Assembly (NCBI GenBank): GCA_045649825.1
Contig: JAZRQO010000002.1
Location: forward strand, 1-64,000
Direction: 5' to 3'
Length of the DNA stretch: 64,000 bases
Source: RGIG9115 sp045649825
Lineage (GTDB): Bacteria; Bacillota; Clostridia; UBA1381
The translations under genes and the position numbers were made by a program. Each line of letters starts with the position of its first letter. The first letter of the stretch is position 1. Of this stretch, positions 35,195 to 42,522 are shown piece by piece. The notes under the pieces were generated by a model. The model made no database searches. It was not told where the DNA came from and saw only the letters and a program-made list of their open reading frames with translations.

Positions 35195-35827
35195 ATGGAA
35201 AAAATAATTGCTAAAGATTTGTTATCAATAGGGGCGGTTTTTCTTCGCCCCGAAGACCCATTTACATGGGCAAGCGGAATTAAAAGCCCTATTTACTGCG
35301 ATAATCGCTTAACACTCACAGCTCCCGCTGTTCGTAACCACGTTGAGAACGGACTAGCTGAGATTGTTAAAAAGGAATACCCCGAATGTGAAGTTCTAAT
35401 GGGAACAAGCACTGCAGGTATTGCACATGCTGCAATCGTGGGACACCTTCTTGATATGCCTATGGGATATGTTCGCTCAGGTAACAAGGACCACGGCAGA
35501 GGCAACAGAATCGAGGGTAAGCTCGAAGCAGGTCAGAAGGTTGTTGTAATCGAGGATTTAATTTCAACCGGCGGCAGTGTAATCGAAGTTGTTGATGCAC
35601 TCCGTGAAGCAGGTGCCGAAGTTCTCGGTGTTGCAAGTATATTCACCTACGGTATGCAGAAAGGTCTTGACAGACTTGCAGCTGCAAACGTTAAAAACGT
35701 AAGCCTTTCAAATTTCGACGCTGTGGCAACTGTTGCGGCGGAAGAGGGTTATATTAAGGAATCAGACATTGAAAGACTCATTGCATTCAGAAACAATCCT
35801 TCAGATGAAAGCTGGATCGGCAAATAA
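35195..35827 (+). CDS. pyrE: Orotate phosphoribosyltransferase
   Basis: 210 residues with the PRPP loop VVVIEDLISTGGSVIE, and KSPIYCDNR and the flexible-loop KDHGRGNRIEG. It makes OMP in pyrimidine synthesis. It sits in the same run of genes as purL, so it is probably under the same promoter and riboswitch. Confidence 0.96.
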   Translation: MEKIIAKDLLSIGAVFLRPEDPFTWASGIKSPIYCDNRLTLTAPAVRNHVENGLAEIVKKEYPECEVLMGTSTAGIAHAAIVGHLLDMPMGYVRSGNKDHGRGNRIEGKLEAGQKVVVIEDLISTGGSVIEVVDALREAGAEVLGVASIFTYGMQKGLDRLAAANVKNVSLSNFDAVATVAAEEGYIKESDIERLIAFRNNPSDESWIGK

Positions 35828-35843
35828 TCGGGAGGTATAAAAA

Positions 35844-36758
35844 TTGCGAAGTCTTATAGATATTGTAGACCTTACTCCTGCTGAAATTGATGGATTAATC
35901 GAAACTGCTGGAGATATAATGAAAAACCCCGAAAAATATTACGATAAGTGTAAGCATAAAAAGCTTGCCACACTCTTTTTTGAGCCTTCAACGAGAACAA
36001 GACTTTCTTTTGAGGCGGCAATGATGGAGCTTGGCGGTGACGTTCTTGGTTTTTCAGAGGCGGCATCCAGCTCTGCTGCAAAGGGTGAAAGTGTTTCCGA
36101 TACTGTTCGCACAGTATCCTGCTATGCAGACATTATCGCAATGCGTCATCCAAAAGAGGGAGCACCTATGGTTGCTTCAATGAAAAGCGAAGTTCCAATC
36201 ATAAATGCAGGTGACGGCGGACATAATCATCCAACGCAGACTCTTGCGGATTTGCTTACAATTAAAACCGAAAAAGGCTCATTCGATAATCTTGTGGTAG
36301 GATTTTGCGGTGACCTTAAGTTCGGTAGAACTGTTCATTCTCTCATCTCTGCGATGATACGCTATAAAAATGTTAAGTTCGTGTTCATATCACCAAATGA
36401 ACTTAAAATCCCTGACTATATCAAGGATGAGGTTTTAATTCCCAACAACATCAACTACGTTGAAACAACAAGCTTGGAGGAAGCAATGCCTGAACTTGAC
36501 ATTTTGTATATGACACGTGTTCAGAGGGAAAGGTTTTTCAATGAGGCAGACTATATCCGCCTTAAAGACAGTTATATTCTTACAGGTGAAAAACTCAGCA
36601 CTGCAAAGCCCGATATGTGCGTTTTGCATCCTCTGCCGAGGGTTAACGAAATTTCGGTAGATGTTGACGATAATCCCAGAGCTTGCTACTTCAAGCAGGT
36701 TAAGAATGGAAAATATATGAGAATGGCTTTGATTCTAAAGCTGTTGGAAATTGAATAG
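35844..36758 (+). CDS. pyrB: Aspartate carbamoyltransferase, catalytic subunit
   Basis: 304 residues. The carbamoyl-phosphate motif FFEPSTRTRLSFE and HPLPRVNEI are present. The start is TTG 35844 after GGGAGG. It first commits carbamoyl phosphate to pyrimidines and pairs with PyrI 12 bases downstream. Confidence 0.96.
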   Translation: MRSLIDIVDLTPAEIDGLIETAGDIMKNPEKYYDKCKHKKLATLFFEPSTRTRLSFEAAMMELGGDVLGFSEAASSSAAKGESVSDTVRTVSCYADIIAMRHPKEGAPMVASMKSEVPIINAGDGGHNHPTQTLADLLTIKTEKGSFDNLVVGFCGDLKFGRTVHSLISAMIRYKNVKFVFISPNELKIPDYIKDEVLIPNNINYVETTSLEEAMPELDILYMTRVQRERFFNEADYIRLKDSYILTGEKLSTAKPDMCVLHPLPRVNEISVDVDDNPRACYFKQVKNGKYMRMALILKLLEIE

Positions 36759-36770
36759 GAGGGAATATCT

Positions 36771-37190
36771 TTGAATATTGATTCAATTAAAAACGGCATA
36801 GTAATAGACCATATCAAAGCGGGAAATGCTATGAATATATATCATTTCCTGAAGCTTGACGACCTTGATTGCTCAGTGGCTATAATTAAAAACGCTTCAA
36901 GCCGTAAAATGGGCAAGAAAGATATTATAAAAATTGATACTACACTTGACATTGACATTGATGTTCTGGGATATATCGACCATAACATCTCCGTAAACGT
37001 CATTCAAGACGGCAAGCTTATAAAGAAGCTCCACGTAGAGCTTCCCGAACGTCTTACAGACGTTATAAAGTGCGAAAATCCCCGTTGTATTACAACTGTT
37101 GAACAGGAAGTACACCATATTTTCAAGCTTACAAACAGGGAAAAGGGAATATACAGATGTATATACTGTGATTCTCTGCCTAAAAGATAA
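36771..37190 (+). CDS. pyrI: Aspartate carbamoyltransferase, regulatory subunit
   Basis: 139 residues: N-terminal nucleotide-binding domain and C-terminal zinc domain with four Cys (CENPRCIT ... YRCIYC). It gives allosteric control of PyrB by CTP/ATP. TTG start, seven bases after AGGAGGG, which overlaps the pyrB stop. It ends the long pur-pyr run before a strong terminator. Confidence 0.95.
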   Translation: MNIDSIKNGIVIDHIKAGNAMNIYHFLKLDDLDCSVAIIKNASSRKMGKKDIIKIDTTLDIDIDVLGYIDHNISVNVIQDGKLIKKLHVELPERLTDVIKCENPRCITTVEQEVHHIFKLTNREKGIYRCIYCDSLPKR

Positions 37191-37196
37191 GTAGAA

Positions 37197-37228
37197 TAGG
37201 CTGTTGCTTATCGCAACAGCCTGTTTTT
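37197..37228 (+). terminator. Terminator of the pur-pyr run
   Basis: AGGCTGTTGC, five-base loop, GCAACAGCCT, TTTTT. Confidence 0.93.
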
Positions 37229-37251
37229 AAAGTTATGAATGAGGAATTTTA

Positions 37252-37893
37252 ATGGAAAACACAACTTATTTATTTGATTTTGACGGCACGTTAGTTAATT
37301 CAATGTCCTACTGGGCAGATATGATGACGAAATTACTGGATAGTCATAAGGTAAGCTACCCTCACGATATTATAAAAATTATAACACCTCTTGGCGTTGA
37401 TGCAACCGCAAAATACTTTATTGACGTTCTTAAAATAGATATGACGTTTGATGAAGTAATTAAGTATATGTATGATTGGGCTTTACCTGTTTATACTGAT
37501 ATTATAAAGGTTAAAAGCGGTGTTGTGGAGTATCTGACAATGCTTAAAAATAAGGGCTGCAGCCTGAATGTGCTTACTGCAAGCCCTCACGAAACACTTG
37601 ACCCGTGCCTTAAAAATAACGGAATTTATGATTTGTTTGATAATATATGGAGCTGCAGTGATTTTGGGTTGTCAAAGTCTGATGTTCAACTCTTTCATAA
37701 TGTAGCTCATAAACTTGGAAAAAAAGAAAATGAAATTGCATTTTTTGATGATAATATAGTTGCAGTAAAAACCGCGTTGCAGGCAGGTTTTAATGCGGTG
37801 GGTGTTTATGATAAATCGGGTGAAGAATTCAGAGATGAACTTAAAGCTGTTGCCCAGATGTATATAGACTCCTTTGAGTGTTTATTAAGATGA
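37252..37893 (+). CDS. HAD-superfamily phosphatase
   Basis: 213 residues. The nucleophile motif DFDGTLVNS (about 9-17) and the C-terminal acidic pair FFDDNIVAVKTA are intact, with a helical cap between them. It resembles beta-phosphoglucomutase/phosphoglycolate phosphatase-type HADs; the substrate cannot be assigned. It is followed 20 bases later by tcdA. Confidence 0.88.
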   Translation: MENTTYLFDFDGTLVNSMSYWADMMTKLLDSHKVSYPHDIIKIITPLGVDATAKYFIDVLKIDMTFDEVIKYMYDWALPVYTDIIKVKSGVVEYLTMLKNKGCSLNVLTASPHETLDPCLKNNGIYDLFDNIWSCSDFGLSKSDVQLFHNVAHKLGKKENEIAFFDDNIVAVKTALQAGFNAVGVYDKSGEEFRDELKAVAQMYIDSFECLLR

Positions 37894-37913
37894 GTTATAT
37901 GTAGGAGAGGAAT

Positions 37914-38621
37914 ATGAATCGTTTTTCAAGAGAAGAAATGCTCCTTGGAGCAGAAGCAATGGAAAAGCTTAAAAATGCTCACGTTGCGGTTTTCGGAATC
38001 GGCGGCGTTGGTTCGTATGTTTGCGAAGCACTTGTCCGTGCAGGGGTTGGAAATCTCACTCTTATAGATAATGATGTTGTATCTGAAACTAACATAAACC
38101 GTCAGCTTGTTGCCTTAGAATCTACTGTGGGTGTTGCTAAAACAAAAGTTATGGCAGACAGGATAAAGGATATAAACCCAAACGCAAACGTATCGGAAGT
38201 TAATATGTTTTATCTTCCCGAAAATGCAGAGGATTTTCCACTTGATGGATATACGTACATTGTTGACTGCATAGACACGGTTAGCGGTAAGCTTTCCTTG
38301 ATTGAAAGAGCATACAATTCGGGAATCAATATAATTTCATCTATGGGGACAGGGAATAAACTCTATGGTGAAAAATTAAAGATTTCCGACATTTATAAAA
38401 CTTCAGTTTGTCCATTAGCACGTGTAATACGTAAAGGGTGTAAAGACAGAGGCATAAAAAATCTAAAAGTGTGCTATTCAGAAGAGATGCCTATTAAACA
38501 CAGCGATATGAGTGAAACTACAAATGCTGGCCGCCCCGTCCCCGGAAGTATCTCCTTCGTTCCATCAGTTGCAGGACTTCTGATAGCAGGTGAAGTTGTG
38601 AGGGATATTATAGGTGTATAA
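37914..38621 (+). CDS. tcdA: tRNA threonylcarbamoyladenosine dehydratase (ThiF/E1 fold)
   Basis: 235 residues. ATP-binding VAVFGIGGVGSYVCEALVRAG, DNDVVSETNINRQLVA and the central VDCIDTVSGK are typical of TcdA/CsdL, which cyclises t6A37 to ct6A in tRNAs. A Cys-rich stretch (CPLARVIRKGCKDRGIKNLKVCYSEE follows in three parts) matches the family. AGGAGAGG precedes the ATG. Confidence 0.92.
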   Translation: MNRFSREEMLLGAEAMEKLKNAHVAVFGIGGVGSYVCEALVRAGVGNLTLIDNDVVSETNINRQLVALESTVGVAKTKVMADRIKDINPNANVSEVNMFYLPENAEDFPLDGYTYIVDCIDTVSGKLSLIERAYNSGINIISSMGTGNKLYGEKLKISDIYKTSVCPLARVIRKGCKDRGIKNLKVCYSEEMPIKHSDMSETTNAGRPVPGSISFVPSVAGLLIAGEVVRDIIGV

Positions 38622-38629
38622 TTTAACCT

Positions 38630-38665
38630 TTGTTTATACTTGTTTATATATCTAAGTATAAACAA
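38630..38665. repeat. AT-rich inverted repeat after tcdA
   Basis: TTGTTTATACTT and AAGTATAAACAA form a perfect 12-bp palindrome around 12 bases. It may be a weak terminator or mark the left edge of the accessory islet. Confidence 0.5.
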
Positions 38666-38747
38666 TAATTATTTCCCTAAGTTAACGCGAGCTTATGAAG
38701 GGTATCGAAAAATGTCGAAAACGTAGTCTAAAATTTAGCAGAATGTA

Positions 38748-38776
38748 TTGACGATGCACATATTTTGTGGTACAAT
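38748..38776 (+). promoter_or_regulatory. Promoter of the toxin-antitoxin operon
   Basis: TTGACG, 17-base spacer, TACAAT, 31 bases before the antitoxin start. Confidence 0.75.
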
Positions 38777-38806
38777 GTATATACTAAAGTAAGGAGGTAA
38801 TACATT

Positions 38807-39082
38807 ATGGCAACTGTAAATATGAGTATTCGTATGGATACAGAGTTAAAAAAACAGGCAGATGCAATGTTTTCTGATATGGGGCTTAATATGACAACAG
38901 CTATGAATATGTTTTTAAGGCAAGTTGTTAGACAGGGAAGAATACCTTTTGAAATTGCTACTGATATCCCAAATGCGGAAACTGTAGCAGCAATTAAGGA
39001 AATGGATGATATATTAAGTGGGAAGATACCTGCTAAGCGATATTCAAGCACAAAAGAACTTTTTGAGGATTTAGAATCATGA
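38807..39082 (+). CDS. RelB/DinJ-family antitoxin
   Basis: 91 residues. The N-terminal ribbon-helix-helix (ATVNMSIRMDTELKKQADAMFSDMGLNMTTAMNMFL) binds operator DNA; the C-terminal part (about 60-91) should wrap and block the toxin. AAGGAGG precedes the ATG and the gene overlaps the toxin by four bases, the usual coupling for such pairs. Likely autoregulated with the toxin as co-repressor. Confidence 0.93.
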   Translation: MATVNMSIRMDTELKKQADAMFSDMGLNMTTAMNMFLRQVVRQGRIPFEIATDIPNAETVAAIKEMDDILSGKIPAKRYSSTKELFEDLES

Positions 39083-39354
39083 AATATCAAATAGAGATGT
39101 CAACCCGATTTAAAAAAGATTATAAGCTTGCTCAAAAGCGTGGTTATAATATGAATTTGTTAAAAGAAGTCATTGATATTTTGGCAAACGGAGATCAACT
39201 TCCTGAAAAATATTTTGATCATTCGCTATACGGAGATTATAAAGGGTCAAGAGAATGTCATATTGAACCTGACTGGCTTTTAATTTACAGAATTGAGAAA
39301 GATTTGCTTGTATTGGGTTTGACTCGCACTGGAACACGCAGTGATTTGTTCTAA
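39079..39354 (+). CDS. YafQ-type mRNA interferase toxin (RelE superfamily)
   Basis: 91 residues with the YafQ features: YQIEMSTRFKKDYKLAQKRG, the YFDHSLYGDYKGSRECHIEPDW segment with the catalytic His residues, LLIYRI, and a C-terminal TGTRSDLF. It would cut mRNA in the ribosome A site. It follows its antitoxin and ends before a terminator. Confidence 0.93.
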   Translation: MKYQIEMSTRFKKDYKLAQKRGYNMNLLKEVIDILANGDQLPEKYFDHSLYGDYKGSRECHIEPDWLLIYRIEKDLLVLGLTRTGTRSDLF

Positions 39355-39356
39355 TC

Positions 39357-39397
39357 AAAACCGATGCGGATTTTTTGCTGTATCGGTTTGTTTTTTT
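39357..39397 (+). terminator. Terminator of the toxin-antitoxin operon
   Basis: AAACCGAT, 16-base loop, ATCGGTTT, followed by a T run. Confidence 0.8.
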
Positions 39398-39399
39398 AG

Positions 39400-39446
39400 T
39401 TCTAACACAAAACGAACTATATGGATAATGTCGAAATTTGTTGAAA
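39400..39446 (+). repeat. Partial spacer repeat plus shared leader, copy 1
   Basis: Bases 39400-39419 resemble the first 20 bases of the 60-base spacer repeats at 39713 and 40729 and fold as AGTTC ... GAACT. Bases 39427-39446 (AATGTCGAAATTTG onward) match 39995-40014 at 19 of 20 positions; both lie directly before the ribosome site of an orphan gene. Confidence 0.65.
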
Positions 39447-39458
39447 AAAGGTGATGAT

Positions 39459-39680
39459 ATGGATAAGTATGAAATGGCACATAAATATTCTATAAACAAC
39501 AGACCTCAATTGCTAAAAGATAATGTCTGTGGTTGTTTTTATTGTTTGGAAATCTTTAATCCCAATATTATAGAAGAATGGGTTGAAGATACAAACGGGA
39601 CAGCATTGTGTCCATTTTGCGGTATAGATTCAGTTATTGGTGAGAGTTCAGGATTTCCTATTACAGAAGAATTTTTGTAG
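39459..39680 (+). CDS. Small CxxC zinc-ribbon-like protein, C-terminus cut by an amber stop
   Basis: 73 residues with two CxxC pairs (CGCFYCLEIF and ALCPFCGIDSVIG), the knuckles of a zinc ribbon. I recognise the family (short cytoplasmic proteins ending EEFL-K-EMHKYWF) but not its function. Here the frame stops with TAG (39678-39680) right after EEFL, and the next codons read EMYKRYF then TAA (39702-39704), as if a Lys codon AAG became TAG. AAAGGTGAT precedes ATG 39459. The missing tail is short, so the protein may still fold. Confidence 0.8.
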   Translation: MDKYEMAHKYSINNRPQLLKDNVCGCFYCLEIFNPNIIEEWVEDTNGTALCPFCGIDSVIGESSGFPITEEFL

Positions 39681-39712
39681 GAAATGTATAAAAGGTATTT
39701 TTAATATTTTTA

Positions 39713-39775
39713 TTCCTAATTTGATATGAACTTGACAACAAAATCATTTGCATCTAAACCTTATGTGTCGCAATT
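39713..39775 (+). repeat. Spacer repeat A (62 bases), left flank of the hairpin array
   Basis: Aligns along its length with 40729-40790; the last 28 bases (39747-39774) are nearly identical with 39962-39989 and 40762-40789. Confidence 0.8.
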
Positions 39776-39952
39776 GCATTGCAAAGCAATGCAATGAATT
39801 GCCTGACGGCATGAATTGAAATCTACGATTTCGTGAATAGAGTCTACGACTCATGAATTGCACCTTTGGTGCATTTTTAGGCAATTCAATTCATGGAGCA
39901 TAGCGAGAATTCATGGCAGAGCCAATTCATGACAACGAAGTTGTCAATTCAT
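39771..39952. repeat. Array of eight short hairpins with complementary linkers
   Basis: Left arm: stems 39773-39795 (10 bp, loop AAA), 39800-39811 (loop TGAC), 39818-39832 (GAAATC/GATTTC, loop TAC), 39840-39852 (GAGTC/GACTC, loop TAC), 39860-39872 (GCACC/GGTGC, loop TTT). Right arm: 39895-39907 (weak, GC-ATA-GC), 39915-39923 (GGC/GCC, loop AGA), 39931-39945 (GACAAC/GTTGTC, loop GAA). Linkers on the left are ATGAATT (three times) and GTGAATA; on the right AATTCAT (four times), the exact reverse complement. The whole can therefore also zip into one long stem with hairpins protruding from both sides. It contains no gene. Confidence 0.9.
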
Positions 39953-39961
39953 TTAAAAAGG

Positions 39962-39989
39962 TTTGCATCTAAACCTTATGCCTCGCAAT
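39962..39989 (+). repeat. 28-base direct repeat, copy 2 (right flank of the hairpin array)
   Basis: Matches 39747-39774 except two bases. With the preceding AAAAAGG it forms the hairpin AAGGTTT, GCATCT, AAACCTT. Confidence 0.85.
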
Positions 39990-40025
39990 ATAGAAATGTC
40001 GAATTTTGTTGAAAGGAGTGGGGAA

Positions 40026-40721
40026 ATGAAAAAGAAAATTCTTATTATAATTTTATTTGTTATTTTTGCATTTCCGATTCCTATAGCAATTTTGGGTGCA
40101 TTATTGTCATTTATGTGGTTTTTGTCCACCGCTCTGAAGGAGTCTACCTCTTTTGAGATTTTCGCTTCATTATTCGGTGTAATAATCGGTGCTACATATT
40201 TACTTACCTATATTTTTGCACTAATAAAAACATCTACTGCTAAGAAAATTTCAATAAAAACTTTTTTACCCATAGTGCATTGTTTAGTGGCGTTTCTGTT
40301 CTTATTATCGTTGAATTATGCTCCGGCAAACTACAAAAATCCAGTCCTTGAAAGTCTATCAAATTATGATAGTTCTGACTGCTACTATAGTGATGGGTTT
40401 CAGGACTACACAAACTATTGCAAGTACTATTATTTCCAACAGGACGATGTTTTGGATAAACTGAAAAATAGCCATTACTTTAAAAATGTAAAACCTGATG
40501 ATATTATGGAAATAAACAGTTATTTTGATAATTTTGAGGGTTGGCTTGAGTATGTTGATTATAAGGATAAGTATGATTTTCAAAGAAATATCATAGATAC
40601 TGAAGATTATTTTTATATTGAAAATAATGAAACGGAAGAAGAACATAAGTATTGGGACTATGATGTTTACTTTTTTGATGCACAGACAAAAACACTGTTT
40701 TTTATACACAACAATATATAA
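40026..40721 (+). CDS. Orphan membrane protein with acidic, Tyr-rich outer domain
   Basis: 231 residues, not recognised. Three hydrophobic segments (about 5-32, 45-67, 78-98) are followed by a 130-residue domain rich in Tyr, Asp and Asn (DSSDCYYSDGFQDYTNYCKYYYF, shown only in part) with two Cys that could form a disulfide if outside the cell. The start is ATG 40026 behind AAAGGAG; in-frame upstream codons run through the repeat 39962-39989 and are not part of the gene. AT content and lack of homologues suggest transfer. Confidence 0.7.
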   Translation: MKKKILIIILFVIFAFPIPIAILGALLSFMWFLSTALKESTSFEIFASLFGVIIGATYLLTYIFALIKTSTAKKISIKTFLPIVHCLVAFLFLLSLNYAPANYKNPVLESLSNYDSSDCYYSDGFQDYTNYCKYYYFQQDDVLDKLKNSHYFKNVKPDDIMEINSYFDNFEGWLEYVDYKDKYDFQRNIIDTEDYFYIENNETEEEHKYWDYDVYFFDAQTKTLFFIHNNI

Positions 40722-40728
40722 TTTTTGG

Positions 40729-40790
40729 TTCTAATTTGACACGAACTCGAACAAAAAAGGTTTTGCATCTAAACCTTATGTATCGCAATT
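40729..40790 (+). repeat. Spacer repeat B, after the orphan membrane gene
   Basis: Homologous to 39713-39775 over its length. It holds GTTC ... GAAC and AAGGTTT ... AAACCTT hairpins and the third copy of the 28-base repeat (40762-40789). Confidence 0.8.
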
Positions 40791-40868
40791 ATTAAAAAAA
40801 GACTGGCATCTATATTATACAGTCTTTATAAATGATAATTTATTTATTAATAAAAAGAGGTATTGATT

Positions 40869-41387
40869 ATGGAATTTGAAAAGCTTATTGAAGAGAGATA
40901 TTCAGTGAGAAACTTTAAGCCTGAGCATTTGTCCGATGAATGTATTTCTAGTATTCTCAGCGCGGCTCATAAGGCGCCTACCGGTTGCAATTTTCAGCCT
41001 CAGAGAATACTTGTTCTTAATACTGATGAAGCAATTCAAAAGCTAAAAAAGTGTACTAAGTGTCATTTTAATGCACCCACTGCAATGCTTGTGTGCTATA
41101 ATGAAGATGAAAGCTGGAAAAGGTCTTATGACGGTGCTTTGTCTGCACCTGTTGACGCTGCAATTGTTACCACTCATATGATGCTTGCAGCACACAATAT
41201 GGGTATTGGAGGTTGCTGGGTTATGCACTTTGACCCTGTGGCAATGAAGTCGGAATTTAATATTCCAGACAATATAAAGCCGCTCGCACTTCTTGTACTT
41301 GGGTTCCCTTCGGAATTAGCAGTTCCACACGAATTTCACAATAAAGTGCGTTCTATGGATGAAGTTGTGGTTTATGAGGAGTTTTAA
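40869..41387 (+). CDS. Nitroreductase-family flavoprotein
   Basis: 172 residues with the NTR opening EKLIEERYSVRNFKPE, KAPTGCNFQPQRILV and the GIGGCWVMHF segment near the FMN site, then LLVLGFPSE. It uses FMN and NAD(P)H to reduce an unidentified substrate. AAGAGG precedes ATG 40869. The next gene lies 26 bases on, so they may be co-transcribed. Confidence 0.9.
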   Translation: MEFEKLIEERYSVRNFKPEHLSDECISSILSAAHKAPTGCNFQPQRILVLNTDEAIQKLKKCTKCHFNAPTAMLVCYNEDESWKRSYDGALSAPVDAAIVTTHMMLAAHNMGIGGCWVMHFDPVAMKSEFNIPDNIKPLALLVLGFPSELAVPHEFHNKVRSMDEVVVYEEF

Positions 41388-41413
41388 GATTTAAAACATA
41401 AGGAGGCACTAAA

Positions 41414-41935
41414 ATGACAGGTCTTATTCATATATATTGCGGTGATGGGAAAGGGAAGACTACTGCAGCTGCAGGGCTTAGTCTGCGAGCTGCGGGTGCA
41501 GGGAAGCGTGTGGTGTTTTCTCAATTTTTGAAAGATGGTTGTTCATCAGAAATTGGCGTTTTAAAAGAAATTGAAAATATAGATATCTGTGTTTGTTGTA
41601 AGCCTCACGGATTTTTTATAAATATGTCGGATACCGAGCGTGAAGAAACGAAATGCGATTTTTCAGAACTTCTAAGCATAGTGCTTGCCAAGGCAAAAAA
41701 GGGAGCAGACCTCCTTATTCTTGATGAAATTATTTCTTCTTGTAATCTTGGTATCGTAAGTGAAAAAGCTGTGGCGGAATTTCTTAAAAATAAGCCGCAA
41801 GAGCTTGAAGTGGTGCTCACGGGCAGGGATCCGTCGGATGAACTTTTATCAATTGCTGATTATGTTACCGAGATGAAAAAAATCAAGCACCCGTTTGATA
41901 ATGGCACACCTGCAAGAAAAGGTATAGAGTTCTAA
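41414..41935 (+). CDS. cobO: Cob(I)yrinic acid a,c-diamide / cobinamide adenosyltransferase (CobO/BtuR family)
   Basis: 173 residues. P-loop GDGKGKTTAAAG near the start, FSQFLKDG and ILDEI match CobA/CobO-type corrinoid adenosyltransferases that attach the 5'-deoxyadenosyl group. No other cobalamin genes are in the window, so salvage is more likely than de novo synthesis. A B12-binding radical SAM protein is encoded at 54777. Confidence 0.92.
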   Translation: MTGLIHIYCGDGKGKTTAAAGLSLRAAGAGKRVVFSQFLKDGCSSEIGVLKEIENIDICVCCKPHGFFINMSDTEREETKCDFSELLSIVLAKAKKGADLLILDEIISSCNLGIVSEKAVAEFLKNKPQELEVVLTGRDPSDELLSIADYVTEMKKIKHPFDNGTPARKGIEF

Positions 41936-41972
41936 AAAACCAAGTGTTGCATTTGGCAACACTTGGTTTTTT
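41934..41972. terminator. Bidirectional terminator between cobO and niaR
   Basis: AAAAAACCAAGTGTTGC, five-base loop, GCAACACTTGGTTTTTT: perfect stem. Confidence 0.95.
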
Positions 41973-42510
41973 AGTGCATAAGTTTGTCAGGTTCATATTT
42001 TGTTAGCGGTGCAAGAAATCCGCTTTCTTTAAGCTTTTTGGAAATAAGCTCTATTGTTTCTGCATCACTTGCAGTTACAGTGTGATAGTGGTAGCCTGAT
42101 GTTACGTTTTTCAAAAGAGCAGATTTCCCTGTTGAGAGATTTTTCAAAAAAGTTTCCACATCATGACGTGTGCGGATATCCATTCTTCCTGTAACTATTC
42201 CATATAGCTTATGGTTTATAAAAACATCTTCAACCACTCCGCCAAGGTCCACTATAAGATTTAGTTCACGCTCAACATCTTCGTCTGAATGTATTACTTT
42301 AAATACACGTTCAAAAGGGCTTCTGCCTTCCAATATATAACCTTTTGAAAGGGGAATTATTTTTATTCCGTCTTCCCGTAGTTTTGCTATATCCTTTACA
42401 ATAATCTGTCTGCTTACACCAAATTTTTCTGCAAGGGTAGCTGCGGGAACAGGTCTCTCTGATGAGGAGAGTAATTCAATAATTTCCTTTCTCCTGTTTT
42501 CGCATTTCAT
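41971..42510 (-). CDS. niaR: NiaR-type repressor of NAD synthesis (HTH plus 3H domain)
   Basis: 179 residues. N-terminal winged helix (NRRKEIIELLSSSERPVPAATLAEKFGVSRQIIVKDI) and a C-terminal 3H domain with spaced His residues (FKVIHSDED, SGYHYHTV) that bind metal and nicotinic acid in this family. It lies 12 bases after nadC, in the nadB-nadC-niaR operon, and is expected to repress it by the palindrome at 44698-44741. Confidence 0.93.
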   Translation of the reverse strand: MKCENRRKEIIELLSSSERPVPAATLAEKFGVSRQIIVKDIAKLREDGIKIIPLSKGYILEGRSPFERVFKVIHSDEDVERELNLIVDLGGVVEDVFINHKLYGIVTGRMDIRTRHDVETFLKNLSTGKSALLKNVTSGYHYHTVTASDAETIELISKKLKESGFLAPLTKYEPDKLMH

Positions 42511-42522
42511 AAATCTTCCCCC

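Noticed and set aside
38630..38665. Intrinsic terminator after tcdA
   Set aside because: The 12-bp stem is almost all A/T and no U-run follows; listed only as an inverted repeat.
39771..39952. CRISPR-like repeat array
   Set aside because: Repeated units are only seven bases, the intervening parts are 9-20-base palindromes rather than unique spacers, and no cas genes are near.
39963..40025. Extension of the orphan membrane protein upstream into the 28-base repeat
   Set aside because: The frame is open but the AAAGGAG site fixes ATG 40026 and the upstream codons are repeat sequence.
39398..40790. Classical integron cassettes with attC sites
   Set aside because: The spacers lack the paired GTTRRRY/RYYYAAC core sites and no integrase gene is visible; only the layout is similar.
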